Assembly (NCBI GenBank): GCA_016860845.1
Contig: BOKF01000021.1
Coordinates: 62,001 to 126,000, forward strand
Direction of reading: 5' to 3'
DNA: 64,000 bases
From: Chloroflexota bacterium
GTDB lineage: Bacteria > Chloroflexota > Anaerolineae > 4572-78 > J111
Shown: piece after piece, positions 20,801-28,559 of the stretch
Layout of the letters: every line of letters begins with the position of its first letter
Numbering within the stretch: the stretch's first letter is position 1
Translations under genes and position numbers: made by a program
The notes under the pieces: model-generated
Database searches by the model: none
What the model saw: only the letters and a program-made list of their open reading frames with translations
What the model was told of the DNA's origin: nothing

Positions 20801-21142
20801 CAGGTAAAAACGCTTGGTGCTGGTCCAATCGCCCATGCCATCAAACGCGCCGACATAGCGGTCTACCTGGGCCACGATATTCACCTGATCGGTCGAGCCG
20901 ACGCGTTCGGCCTCGTTAAAGTCAATCATGATGTCCCGTTCCAGAATTTCGTCGTCGGCATCCTGGTAGAGCATAAGGGTCCATTCAGCTTCACCCTGGG
21001 CAGCGGGGCGGGCAGCAGCGTCCTGTTGTGGGGTGGCGGCTGAGGCAGCAGTGCCGTCATAGGCCAGCCAACTCAACAAGACCAGACAGAGGATCAGGAA
21101 CACTCCTAATCTTGGGAACAAGTGGGTCGAGGGTTTAAACAC
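17801..21142 (-). CDS. Clostripain-family (C11) cysteine protease, paralogue 2
   Basis: A 1113-residue paralogue of the downstream gene. The GTG at 21142 is chosen: AAGGAGA lies seven bases upstream and it begins a clean Sec signal peptide (FLILCLVLLSWLAYDGTAASA). The longest frame would overlap the AIM24-like gene. There is no lipobox, so unlike paralogue 1 it is probably released or anchored by its hydrophobic signal. The C11 domain has His about 165 (MSDHGAGW) and Cys about 225 (GFDACLMAQLEV). The beta-rich middle, the PsbP-like domain (LGFALLYPEAWLDPE) and the terminal jelly-roll domain (YAFSISGDGFYTVERVD) follow in the same order. The two copies therefore differ mainly in anchoring and linker length. 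Substrates unknown. Confidence 0.9.
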   Translation of the reverse strand: MFKPSTHLFPRLGVFLILCLVLLSWLAYDGTAASAATPQQDAAARPAAQGEAEWTLMLYQDADDEILERDIMIDFNEAERVGSTDQVNIVAQVDRYVGAFDGMGDWTSTKRFYLTQDDNLDEIGSEELADLGELNMADGQTLVDFITWAAANFPARKYALIMSDHGAGWPGGFGDPDPGGLGVDDVLLAQNFGDQLYLMEIDRSLEAARAQAGIDQFEFVGFDACLMAQLEVFNALVPHARYSVASQETEPALGWAYTSFLTELANNPGMDGAELGQHIVNSYIDQDQRIVDDAARQAFVAEAYGFEGQVTPQEVAEASGTDITLTAVNLAGIPAVNAALDKLAASLVNIDPGVVAEARAYAQAFTTIFGDEMPSPYIDLANFAQLAAELSGDAQVSAAVDELNAALGQAIVAEKNGPERPGASGVAIHFPTSELFSLGDNFGYTQVASRFAAETKWDEFLNFHYIGTQGELVAAGPEAEPVAAPVDLEEEYGGLVTSEEQLNQAQQQAASVKPLQMAPLTLSAEVAAIGQAVNLTTEVSGDRLAYIYTFIGRILPNEEVLLIEDQDYIFADQNNEVDGVVYPVWPEGSVSVDYVWEPYIYAISDGTTSVRALLSPDTYDAESPTYSTDGIYTFAGSGEQRAAILYFRDGELTEVFGFTGADVSGGGSPREITPRPGDQFTVLEQGFNLSETADSEDFSREGGTLTFGAEPFFVEDIPAPAGSYILGFIAEDVDGQTQEQYEGLFVENDEASAVEGFRPYANEELGFALLYPEAWLDPEEDLEGGRVTFSSADDSAFAIIYKESYPDAAGTQEANEQAIQSNVDFLNQLDGLENLQYVGETTDIIVGAFDGRELDFTYEQDGQPQSGFIVVTTPTPDVTYSILMVAADADLDNAVTNFNTMLENFDILISGVSKEEVGAAPPAFAESAVDDFADPASGLVDAQEARDWGRGYYASDIEQYVMELNPYAGPIYDYYEGVTLDDNFILQVTTGYEGTQNNGYGLIFRQSENGYYAFSISGDGFYTVERVDAEEASTLIDWTASELIDQNELGANVLTVVGQGDTYNIYINGQQVNTFTDATHSGGVPGIIANNFDEENPVTFYYDDLTVGTPATE

Positions 21143-21233
21143 AATCAGTCTCCTTGAGGATATACTTTTTTTCTCGTTTTCCTCATGTTCCCAAATTGAT
21201 TGAAGTGCAGGAACGAGAGGATCAGTAGTAATC

Positions 21234-21914
21234 TTAATTATTGCTACTTTTTGGCAGCAGCGGAATGAGCCAGGAGAGAAAAGCATCAGTGGAACGGGTC
21301 TGCATCAGCACCCGGCCCGGGCCGGTCAGATCAACCACCAGTCCTTCGCCGCTGAGCAAGGTTGACTTCATGCCCCCCACCCGGCGGGTCTGAAAGCCGA
21401 CCTTTTCGCTGAAAGCGACGATATGGCCGGTATCAACGGTAAATTTCTGACCAGCCGCCAGGGTCATATCGTGGACGGCGCCATAACTGCCCAGGACCAA
21501 CGGGCCGGAACCGCTCGCTTTGAGCAGAATCAAGCTGCCCGAACCAAAGAAACCTTTCGCACCGCCCCAACTGGTGCTGATTTCTACCGTCTGCGATGAA
21601 GCGACAAAAGCCCCGGATTGGACCAGCATGGTTTCATTGGCCATTTCGACCACAAACATGTCGCCGGGGAGAGCCGGAGCCAGGTTAATCTCACCCCCCT
21701 CGGCCGGTGCTTTGTAAGTATTGACAAAGAAGGACTCGCCGCCCAACACCGACCGGGCTAATGATTTCAAGAAACCGCCCTGCATTTTTGTTTCGATAAT
21801 GACTCCCGCCGACATACTGACCATCGAACCGGCCTCAACGCGAATCTCCTCACCTGGTTGGAGCTGCACCCGGGTCATCGAGAAAGAAGGACGATAAAGA
21901 ATTTCAGTTTGCAT
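21234..21914 (-). CDS. AIM24 / TIGR00266 family beta-helix protein
   Basis: A 226-residue protein with the start MQTEILYRPSFSMTRVQLQPG and repeated glycine-rich beta segments (FFGSGSLILLKASGSGPLVL, GLVVDLTGPGRVLMQTR) typical of the AIM24/TIGR00266 family. These fold as a triple-stranded beta-prism. The family is widespread but its bacterial function is undefined; the mitochondrial relative Aim24 helps respiratory complex organisation. The length is normal. RBS GGAAAGGAT. It stands alone, 91 bases before the start of the clostripain gene on the same strand. Confidence 0.85.
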   Translation of the reverse strand: MQTEILYRPSFSMTRVQLQPGEEIRVEAGSMVSMSAGVIIETKMQGGFLKSLARSVLGGESFFVNTYKAPAEGGEINLAPALPGDMFVVEMANETMLVQSGAFVASSQTVEISTSWGGAKGFFGSGSLILLKASGSGPLVLGSYGAVHDMTLAAGQKFTVDTGHIVAFSEKVGFQTRRVGGMKSTLLSGEGLVVDLTGPGRVLMQTRSTDAFLSWLIPLLPKSSNN

Positions 21915-21976
21915 GAGATTATCCTTTCCTGCAATAAGCCAACAAATTTAAAATTCATCTCTATCATCTTGTTCTT

Positions 21977-22013
21977 ACGCTGCGCCTCAGTTTGGGAACA
22001 AGATAGCAAATTT
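21977..22013. repeat. Hairpin upstream of the AIM24-like gene
   Basis: ATCTTGTTC and its complement GAACAAGAT flank about 20 bases with a GTTC...GAAC inner part. Related in wording to the GTTCCCAC...GTGGGAAC hairpin at 58856. Confidence 0.5.
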
Positions 22014-22050
22014 GAAGTTTACCTGGTGGACATCCAGGAGTGCTTTAGCC

Positions 22051-22536
22051 CTATAAATTGGATCTGCTAAATCTGGTCCACTTTTTGGGAGCCAGCTTGA
22101 GAGCCGGTTCAAATTCAAGCACCCATACTTCGGGGTTGTCTTCCCAGCGTTCGCCGGGGTCCGAATTCATGATATTCCAGGTGCCCATAAAGATCTTCAA
22201 AGCCCACTGTGCATCGCTGGCCCCCTCTTCGAGTGAAGTGAGAGGCAGTTCTTTTAAGGCTTCGGCCTCGGTCAGATCTTGCAGGCGCTCGCGGCGAATA
22301 GCCGTGATTCTAATATTGCCCATCGTCTTTTTGGCCAGGCCCGGCTGCACCGAGTAAGTTTTGCCGACTTCATAGAGGGGCTTGGGAACGCCGGCGTCGG
22401 CGGTACTAATGACTTGGAGAATGGGCCGGTTGGGGTCGGTCTCATCCACAACAGCATAGTCGCCTTCCCGTACCAGCCGCCGTGTTCGGGTTTTTTGACC
22501 GCTAGTAACATATTTCCACGTGTGTTCAAATAGCAT
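22051..22536 (-). CDS. ASCH/PUA-like domain protein
   Basis: A 161-residue soluble protein. The pattern IRITAIRRERLQDLTEAEAL, then WALKIFMGTWNIMN and a terminal WEDNPEVWVLEFEPAL resembles the ASCH fold (a PUA-like RNA-binding domain). In ASCH proteins IxxIRxxRLxDIxxxDAxxEG and NPWVWVIxF are recurring motifs. RNA or modified-nucleotide binding is the family expectation; nothing here gives a substrate. The first 90 residues contain a further beta-rich half (REGDYAVVDETDPNRPILQV). No neighbouring gene explains its role. Assignment is by motif only. Confidence 0.6.
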   Translation of the reverse strand: MLFEHTWKYVTSGQKTRTRRLVREGDYAVVDETDPNRPILQVISTADAGVPKPLYEVGKTYSVQPGLAKKTMGNIRITAIRRERLQDLTEAEALKELPLTSLEEGASDAQWALKIFMGTWNIMNSDPGERWEDNPEVWVLEFEPALKLAPKKWTRFSRSNL

Positions 22537-22644
22537 AGGTTATATCTCGCTTTCCTAAAAGTTTAAGTTGGGGTAGCAGGCTAACAGGAAACAAGGTAAC
22601 AGTTAAAATTTATGCTACCTTGCTACTGACCACTTTACTACTTA

Positions 22645-24363
22645 TTATTCCGAAACGCCAGTTTCTTCTTCAATAACAAAGTAATCCCGCTGGGCCAGGT
22701 GGGAGTCAACATACATTTCAACCAGATACTCCCCGGAGGCCAGGGTGTAGACATTACTGTAGGCGTAACTGAGCGGGAATTCCGCCGTCCCGGCTGTCCC
22801 CAGCGACCAGTCCTCGACCGTTCGCCAGGAGATATCCTCTTCACCGTTGTAATAAACTTTCCAGACCACTTCCTGCCCGTCTTGCATGCCCTCATAGTCA
22901 AAAACAATCAAGACTTCATCCGTCCCGGCCGGAAAGGAGTCGGCGGGCAGGTAATCTACAAAATTGCCGGCCTCATCATACTCTGCCTGGGCAAAGTCAA
23001 ACGAGCTGATTTTGGCGGTTAGAGCGCCGGCCAGCGGCTTGTCGGTGTACTCCAAAGCCACGCTGGTACCTTTGATCTGAGCTACTATCTCCTGGGCTGC
23101 CGCGTACACAGCTTCAGGTTGGCTAATTTTTTCCAGTGGCGGCGTTTCGGACCACCAGCTTTCCTCAAACCCATCTATCCGGTCGAGGATGCCATCCAGA
23201 CTGGCCGCCGACTCGTCCAGGGACCACCACAGCGAGGCCGGAGGTTCGCGGCCAGCCGTGTTGGCTTGAGTAACTTGCTCGGCGGCCAGGGCCAGAGCCT
23301 GGCTATACTCGGCCTTGGCTGCTTCGATTTGGCCAGAGACAAGGAGGGCCAGGGCCAGGTCAAAACGAGCTTCAAGCAGGTGGGGATTCTGTTCAAGGGT
23401 ACGGCGATTCGTCTGGATGGAGTTGTCGAAGTCACCTTGAAGGTAGTAGAGCCAAGCCAGGTTCCAGGCTACGCTGCTGTCATCGCGCCCAGCAGCACGC
23501 GCCCCTTCAAAGTCGCGCACCCCAGCCTGGTAGTCGCCTAAAGTGTAGTTGGTGCTGCCCCGCTCGAAGAGGGCGTTGGCATAATCGGGCGCCTGGGCCA
23601 GGGCCTCATCAAAAGCAGCGCGCGCGTTCTTGGAGTCATTCTGATAAGCCAGGCCGATCCCCCGCGCATAGGCGTCTATAGCTGGATCGGGCAGGTGCGG
23701 CACAGGAGCGAGGAAAACAATCACTACCCAAACTACGGCAATCGCGGTAATCAAAAGCCCGGCAGCCACAAAGATCCAGCGTGCTCTGCCACTGATGGTG
23801 GTGGCCAAACCAAGCAGGAACAAGGCCACTGCCAGGATGGTCAGATGGACCACATACGTATTGGCTTTTTCATCCCAGGCTTGTTTTACTGCAAACCAAG
23901 CCGCCGAGCGTTCGGCTAGGCCGGTGACCGTCACCAGATAAGTATCGGCCTCGTACTTGGCAACGTTGGGTTGGCCGGCAGCCGGGTCGAAATAAGTCTT
24001 CTCCAGTAAGGGACTCAAGGCGGTTAACTGTTCGGCGACAGCCCAGTAACGGCGCGCCGCATGGGGATCGCCGCCATATTCGGCCGCTGCGGCCAGGGTA
24101 TCCAGTTCGCTCCAGTTGCGGTAGGCGTCACCCCGGTCGTAGCCGACGCGGGCAACCCCGCTGATACGCTGGCCCATCGCTTGGAAAGCGTACGCTTGAG
24201 CCTGGCGATTAGCCCGGTCATCACGGGCACCGGCATCGTTTTGCAGCAGGCCGACGATGGCGGTCAGCACTGTGACCAGCGCAATGAGCACGACGATCAG
24301 TTGCTTAAAACGATCTTCATCGTCAAAAAAAGAGAGGCTTTCCGGTGGGGCGCTTTCATGCAT
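22645..24363 (-). CDS. Membrane protein with TPR repeats
   Basis: A 572-residue protein. An N-terminal TM helix (about 22-40) leads to a helical external region (about 45-160), followed by two TM helices (about 172-192 and 196-222). Tetratricopeptide-like repeats span about 228-370 (ARAAFDEALAQAPDYANALF, VAWNLAWLYYLQGDFDNSIQ). The C-terminal 110 residues form a beta-sandwich-like region ending AEFPLSYAYSNVYTLASG..., reminiscent of ligand-binding Ig-type domains. RBS AAGGAG. It lies 24 bases downstream of the 24388-25044 gene, whose product has the same N-terminal design (cytoplasmic start, one TM, helical loop, two TMs); they are probably partners in one operon. Function unknown. Confidence 0.7.
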   Translation of the reverse strand: MHESAPPESLSFFDDEDRFKQLIVVLIALVTVLTAIVGLLQNDAGARDDRANRQAQAYAFQAMGQRISGVARVGYDRGDAYRNWSELDTLAAAAEYGGDPHAARRYWAVAEQLTALSPLLEKTYFDPAAGQPNVAKYEADTYLVTVTGLAERSAAWFAVKQAWDEKANTYVVHLTILAVALFLLGLATTISGRARWIFVAAGLLITAIAVVWVVIVFLAPVPHLPDPAIDAYARGIGLAYQNDSKNARAAFDEALAQAPDYANALFERGSTNYTLGDYQAGVRDFEGARAAGRDDSSVAWNLAWLYYLQGDFDNSIQTNRRTLEQNPHLLEARFDLALALLVSGQIEAAKAEYSQALALAAEQVTQANTAGREPPASLWWSLDESAASLDGILDRIDGFEESWWSETPPLEKISQPEAVYAAAQEIVAQIKGTSVALEYTDKPLAGALTAKISSFDFAQAEYDEAGNFVDYLPADSFPAGTDEVLIVFDYEGMQDGQEVVWKVYYNGEEDISWRTVEDWSLGTAGTAEFPLSYAYSNVYTLASGEYLVEMYVDSHLAQRDYFVIEEETGVSE

Positions 24364-24387
24364 GAGGTCTACTCCTTAACGAAGCAA

Positions 24388-25044
24388 TCAAACATACCAA
24401 AAATATTCAATCGTTACAGTCAGTCCTATCCCGGCGAGCATCACGATAATCCCAACGGCGATCAGACTATATTTGAGGGCGCTATGATTGATACTCTCGA
24501 CCAGGGTGAAACATAACAGAGCCGCGGCCAGGATCGTAATCACCCCAATCAGCCAGTTTGATTTCGCTTGCATCTGGTCAGCCTCGGTAAAATGAGGCTC
24601 CGGGTTCAGGTCTTGCTGCCGGGCTGCTTCGGCCATCGCCTCGCCTAATTGGCGTTGGGTATCGTATGAGCCATCACGGCGCAAATATTCATAGGGAAAG
24701 TAGAAGGACTCGGCGGCATCCCAGGCTTCCCGCATCTGCCGGTCCAATATCTCCAGCTCCGTCTCATCGGTAATGTTAGCCAGGTCTGCTTCGATTTCGT
24801 CACCCAGGGCGTTGTAACGGGTATAAGCGGTATAGGCCCGGTAATCCTCGTAAAGGAGGGTATTATTCAGAGCTTCGGTTTCTTGAACATTGAGGGTGGC
24901 TATTAATCCAGCCAGGGCAGCATCGCCGGCATTATCGCTGGCGACAGAGGCGCGCCAGGCGACAAAGGCGCCAATCAACGTAACCAGGGCGATGAGGAGA
25001 GCATTGACTAATCCCAAGCGGTCGGTTGGTTCAGATGTCTCCAT
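24388..25044 (-). CDS. Three-TM membrane protein with helical loop
   Basis: A 218-residue hypothetical protein. TM1 is about residues 12-30 (VNALLIALVTLIGAFVAWRA), followed by a mostly helical acidic loop (about 35-160) rich in Ala, Glu, Tyr and Arg. Two closely spaced TM helices follow (about 163-183 and 189-212). Its layout matches the first 220 residues of the next gene's product, suggesting a shared membrane complex. RBS GGAGGAGG precedes the ATG. I do not recognise a named family. Confidence 0.65.
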   Translation of the reverse strand: METSEPTDRLGLVNALLIALVTLIGAFVAWRASVASDNAGDAALAGLIATLNVQETEALNNTLLYEDYRAYTAYTRYNALGDEIEADLANITDETELEILDRQMREAWDAAESFYFPYEYLRRDGSYDTQRQLGEAMAEAARQQDLNPEPHFTEADQMQAKSNWLIGVITILAAALLCFTLVESINHSALKYSLIAVGIIVMLAGIGLTVTIEYFWYV

Positions 25045-25213
25045 AAATGGGTCCTCCTCCTGGAAAGTAGTAAACAGTAGACAGTTGTTCAGTTTTCAAA
25101 GGGGTGCTTCATTGAGCTAGCATACAGCAGAAGCAGGCTGATAGAAAAGTGGCAAATGGTACTAAATTACGGCGATATGAGGACGAATCGCCGGCAGCAA
25201 TAAGTTGAGGCGC

Positions 25214-26182
25214 TCAATCTCGTTTAACCGGCAGGTGCGGCGAGGTAATATTGATACCGACGGCATCCACCGGGCGCTTGACTTCTTTGGTGGTCCAGGC
25301 AATATCCCAGACGACATGGGTGCGCTTATGCACCCGGTAATCCCACCAGCCCAACATACGGGCATAGCCTTCCAACACCGCCAGGACAAACAGAATCCAG
25401 ATGAGCCGCAAGGCCCCCCAGATTTCATCCAGGGCCAGTTGAATCAGGCGGGGCGCATCCATGCTGGAGACTTCGTAGCCGTACTTGGCCTTGAGATGTA
25501 AATGGCCGGCGTGGTTGCGCCGCCGCTGCTTGATAAAGTCTTGCACGGTTTCCGGCCCCATATTGAAGACCACTGCATCGGGAGCATAGCGCACCTGCAA
25601 GCCGCGCCGGATGACCAGCGCTTCGACAAAAGCTTCGTCCATAGCCACATCCGGGGGGATCCGGTCGAACACTTTGCGGAAGGCAATTAGCTCACCCAGG
25701 CGAGGAATTTCCAGGCACAGTTGGTGCTCCATCTTTAAACGCAAGTGGGATAGAAAACCGACAATATGCTCCGGCGTGTTGACCGGTACTTTGTGCGCGC
25801 CGGTCATGCCTACGGCTGGATCGGCAAACATGCGGACCATGTTTTCAATCGCGTCTTCGTGGGGAACTGTGTCGCCGCTTTCCAGGACACAAATATCTTC
25901 TTGAGCGTGGCTGAGAAAAATGTTGATGGCGCTGGTTTTACCCTCGCGCTTTTCCTGAATGTGGAGCTGAATGCGCGGCTCCTGGGCCACAAATTCCTGG
26001 ACTATGGCAATGGTCCGGTCGGTGCAGCCCGAAGCCACCACGATAATTTCGCTGATTTCGACGGTGTGCAGCCGCTGGTTCACCATAGCCCGCAGAATTT
26101 GGGCAATGTTGGCTTCTTCGTTGTGGGCGGTGATCCCCACACTGCACTTGATCAGCTTGGGTGGCTCAATGACAACGGTCAT
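25214..26182 (-). CDS. Family 2 glycosyltransferase
   Basis: A GT-A fold glycosyltransferase. CSVGITAHNEEANIAQILRA (nucleotide-binding strand and helix), EIIVVASGCTDRTIAIVQEF and LESGDTVPHEDAIENMV (DxD-like acidic motif near residue 100) are typical of GT2 enzymes that use nucleotide sugars. After the catalytic half comes a helical region and one hydrophobic segment (about 262-282, LRLIWILFVLAVLEGYARML), so membrane association is likely. The ATG at 26182 sits two bases after the stop of the upstream membrane protein, indicating translational coupling; a TTG at 26188 would overlap it. Donor and acceptor unknown. Confidence 0.85.
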   Translation of the reverse strand: MTVVIEPPKLIKCSVGITAHNEEANIAQILRAMVNQRLHTVEISEIIVVASGCTDRTIAIVQEFVAQEPRIQLHIQEKREGKTSAINIFLSHAQEDICVLESGDTVPHEDAIENMVRMFADPAVGMTGAHKVPVNTPEHIVGFLSHLRLKMEHQLCLEIPRLGELIAFRKVFDRIPPDVAMDEAFVEALVIRRGLQVRYAPDAVVFNMGPETVQDFIKQRRRNHAGHLHLKAKYGYEVSSMDAPRLIQLALDEIWGALRLIWILFVLAVLEGYARMLGWWDYRVHKRTHVVWDIAWTTKEVKRPVDAVGINITSPHLPVKRD

Positions 26183-26184
26183 GT

Positions 26185-26616
26185 TCAATCAAACTTGTTT
26201 CTTTCCAATTCTGATTGATCGTTTGGGGGTAGTTTTTGGGTTAATTTTAAAAACAAAAAGGTCAGAAAGCTACCAGCGGCCATACCCAGGGCAATCGAAA
26301 AGTATTGTGACCAGAAGCCGGGAATATTGCCCAATCCCATCAATACAGCCGGAATAATGGTCAGAATGCCGATGGTAAAGGCCAGCAAAACTCCCCGTGC
26401 CGCCGATAAATCCGGCATCCATAATCCGGCCAGGGCGAAAATTCCAACACCCAGCGTGACCAGGCCAGCCTGAGTACCCCAGTAGCGCCAGGTTAACAGG
26501 TGGTTAGCCCAGTCTAAAATGGTTACAATCAGTAAAAGAACGATATAAAAAAGTAAAAAGGCTACCCAGGACGATTTGCCAGGATTGCTTTTCATGCCGG
26601 GCAGCCTACTGAACAT
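26185..26616 (-). CDS. Small multi-TM membrane protein
   Basis: About 143 residues with four predicted TM helices (FLLFYIVLLLIVTILDWA, LVTLGVGIFALAGLW, LLAFTIGILTIIPAVLMGLG, FSIALGMAAGSFLTFLFLKL) and a charged C-terminus. No family recognised. It directly precedes and is coupled to the glycosyltransferase, so it may be a scaffold for it. The start is uncertain: ATG at 26616 or 26595 is preferred over the longest frame (26676), and no strong ribosome binding site decides. Confidence 0.55.
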   Translation of the reverse strand: MFSRLPGMKSNPGKSSWVAFLLFYIVLLLIVTILDWANHLLTWRYWGTQAGLVTLGVGIFALAGLWMPDLSAARGVLLAFTIGILTIIPAVLMGLGNIPGFWSQYFSIALGMAAGSFLTFLFLKLTQKLPPNDQSELERNKFD

Positions 26617-26901
26617 AATAAAACATCGGTTTAGATACGATTGCCAAGTAGTCAACTGGTGCCTCCATTTTACCATATTCCCGAATTACTGTCATATTGG
26701 GCGACTACTCAGGTGACTGACGCTTTTGCCCTCTGGCAGGAGGGTAAAAACAGGCAAACTTATTTCTATCAAACGCCGGCCACCTCTAGCCTGGTTGGCA
26801 AGGTTCAATTTATACCTCCATCGTACCGCAATAGTGTGACCGGCGTCATTAGTACTCTTGTCCAGACTTAACCCCAGGGCTTGATTTCGGAATGAACTGG
26901 C

Positions 26902-27123
26902 TTATGAATGAGGAAACGGCGGCGCTTCGGGGCCGCGCTCCAGGTGCAGTTTGACCTGCTTGGCAAATTGCCCGCGCGGTATTAAGACCTTACGCTGGCA
27001 TGTAAGACAAATCAAACCAATATCGGCGCCCAAACGAACAACACGCCAATCGGTTCCCCCACAAGGGTGAGCCTTGCGCATGCGCACGATATCGCCCAGA
27101 CGAATGTCAGTTGGATCAATCAT
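26902..27123 (-). CDS. DUF951 zinc-ribbon-like protein
   Basis: A 73-residue protein with the DUF951 pattern [18 protein letters not shown], then [20 protein letters not shown] and VLIPRGQF. The paired Cys residues (HPC, CLTC) suggest a small metal-binding or OB-like fold. The family is common in Firmicutes and Chloroflexota, with no defined function. Its ATG lies inside the last codons of the PHP-domain gene (8-base overlap), so the two are co-translated. Confidence 0.85.
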   Translation of the reverse strand: MIDPTDIRLGDIVRMRKAHPCGGTDWRVVRLGADIGLICLTCQRKVLIPRGQFAKQVKLHLERGPEAPPFPHS

Positions 27124-27796
27124 CGTTGAGGATGGGTTTCAGGCCGAAGCGAGTACGCCAGGTGTTCGTCCAAGAAAAAAGATGAATCCAGGCCGGGGTA
27201 AGCCGGCCGTGCATCGTGGCCTGGGACAGCCCGGCGCGAAACTCCGCTGCAGTACAAAAGTCTGGCATTTCCAGATAAGCAGCCCCAATCTCCAGCCCGG
27301 TGTGAGCATCGCTGCCAGCGGTGGTGGACAAGGCATGGGCTGCGGCAAAGGCCCTGGCTTTTTCATTGTAGTCGGCTCGGAGCATACGCGCATTAAAGGC
27401 TTCAATGGCGTCAAGCTGGGGTAGCATGGTTTCCAGCATACGCTCCGTCCAGCCGGAGCGGTGGGGGTCAAAGGGATGGGAGACGCTAATGACCGCCCCC
27501 TGAGCTTGCAGCCGCTTGAGTGTCTCTTGGGGCGAGAGGCGCGGTGGCACCCATTCGCTCACAAAAAATGCCAGAATTTCACCGTACTCGGTCAAAATCT
27601 CCTCACCAATAATGACGAACTCTGGATCAAGCTGGTGGGCCGCCAAAGCGCCGTCGAGGGTATTGTGGTCGGTAATGCAGATGCGGTCCAGGCCCCTGAG
27701 CTTGGCAATCCTGATCACGTCGGCAGGACGAAGCACGCCGTCCTTAGAAGCGCAGGTGTGCATGTGCAGGTCTACTTTGAGAGTTGAAAGAGTCAT
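27116..27796 (-). CDS. PHP-domain phosphoesterase
   Basis: A 226-residue PHP-family metal-dependent hydrolase. Metal ligands are visible: [13 protein letters not shown] (two His at about 11 and 13), [20 protein letters not shown] and GSDAHTG. Relatives hydrolyse nucleoside 3',5'-bisphosphates or phosphorylated small molecules, or act as TrpH-like RNA 5'-exonucleases. Length is slightly short for the RNase AM group. It overlaps DUF951 downstream. The exact substrate is not decided by the sequence. Confidence 0.85.
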   Translation of the reverse strand: MTLSTLKVDLHMHTCASKDGVLRPADVIRIAKLRGLDRICITDHNTLDGALAAHQLDPEFVIIGEEILTEYGEILAFFVSEWVPPRLSPQETLKRLQAQGAVISVSHPFDPHRSGWTERMLETMLPQLDAIEAFNARMLRADYNEKARAFAAAHALSTTAGSDAHTGLEIGAAYLEMPDFCTAAEFRAGLSQATMHGRLTPAWIHLFSWTNTWRTRFGLKPILNDD

Positions 27797-27797
27797 G

Positions 27798-27910
27798 AGC
27801 GGTCAGTAATCAGTAATCAGTAGTCAGTATTCAGATAGAGGTTACAAGATGCCGAGTACAGGTGGAGGTGAGGTTACGATCTGTAACTGGTGACCTGTTC
27901 CCTGCAAACT
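27798..27910. repeat. Word repeats (CAGTAATCAGTAGTCAGT and GCTACCTTGCTACC)
   Basis: CAGTAATCAGTAATCAGTAG words upstream of the PHP gene are followed by TGCTACCTTGCTACCTTG words. They occupy the whole gap between the methyltransferase and PHP genes. Confidence 0.55.
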
Positions 27911-27911
27911 G

Positions 27912-28556
27912 CTACCTTGCTACCTTGCGGGCCAACAGTTGAGCCGTGGCTCGCTGCTCTTGATTCACCTCAGCATAAAACAGAATTTCAAAATCGGCAA
28001 AGGCAGTCTGTAGTTCTCCCGGCTGCAGCAAATAGTCGGGCCGGGTTGGTTGGCGATTGGTCCGAAACTTTTGCTCGGCTGTTAAGGTTTCATAAACCAG
28101 CCAGCCACCCGGCTGAAGACAAGCTTTGATTAAAGGAAAAAGCGGACGGTATAAAAAAAAGGAAACCAAAATGACATTGTAGCTGCGGTGAGGCAGCCAG
28201 GGCCGTTCGAGATCGGCCACAATGAACCGAATCGCCAGCCCTGCTTCGAGCGCGCGCTGCCGGGCCAGGCGCAGTCCCTGGCAGGAAAGGTCAACCGCAT
28301 CTACCTGTAAGCCGTGCCGGGCCAGGGCCAGGCTGTGCCGCCCCGCTCCGGCGGCAATATCCAGCGCCCAGCCGTGTTGCGGCAGTTGGGGCAAACAAGC
28401 GGCAACAAAAGGCGTTGGTTCCTGCCGCTCTTGAGGCGTGAAAGCGGCATAACGCTCATCCCACCGTTGGCGAGGAGACTGTCGTTGGGAGGTGGTAGAT
28501 GGGGGAGGGGAAAGGCAGTGATCTGAAGGGTCACTCATTGGCGACTTTTGGGCCAC
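27912..28556 (-). CDS. Class I SAM-dependent methyltransferase
   Basis: A 214-residue Rossmann methyltransferase. Motif I LDIAAGAGRHSLALA (about 65-79) binds SAM. The acidic end of strand 2 is VDAVDLSCQGL, then FIVADLERPWL and YNVILVSFFLYRPLFPLI follow. The set resembles TehB / tellurite-resistance-like small-molecule methyltransferases. The GTG at 28556 lies three bases after the stop of the flippase-like gene; an ATG at 28538 is an alternative. The N-terminal 30 residues are low-complexity and probably disordered. Confidence 0.82.
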   Translation of the reverse strand: MAQKSPMSDPSDHCLSPPPSTTSQRQSPRQRWDERYAAFTPQERQEPTPFVAACLPQLPQHGWALDIAAGAGRHSLALARHGLQVDAVDLSCQGLRLARQRALEAGLAIRFIVADLERPWLPHRSYNVILVSFFLYRPLFPLIKACLQPGGWLVYETLTAEQKFRTNRQPTRPDYLLQPGELQTAFADFEILFYAEVNQEQRATAQLLARKVAR

Positions 28557-28559
28557 CGT

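Noticed and set aside
21143..21286. Longer start for clostripain paralogue 2
   Set aside because: It would overlap the AIM24-like gene by about 50 bases and bury the signal peptide; GTG 21142 has a good ribosome binding site.
26641..26871. 76-residue plus-strand open frame in the gap before DUF951
   Set aside because: No ribosome binding site or recognisable domain, and it overlaps the start region of the small membrane protein gene on the other strand.
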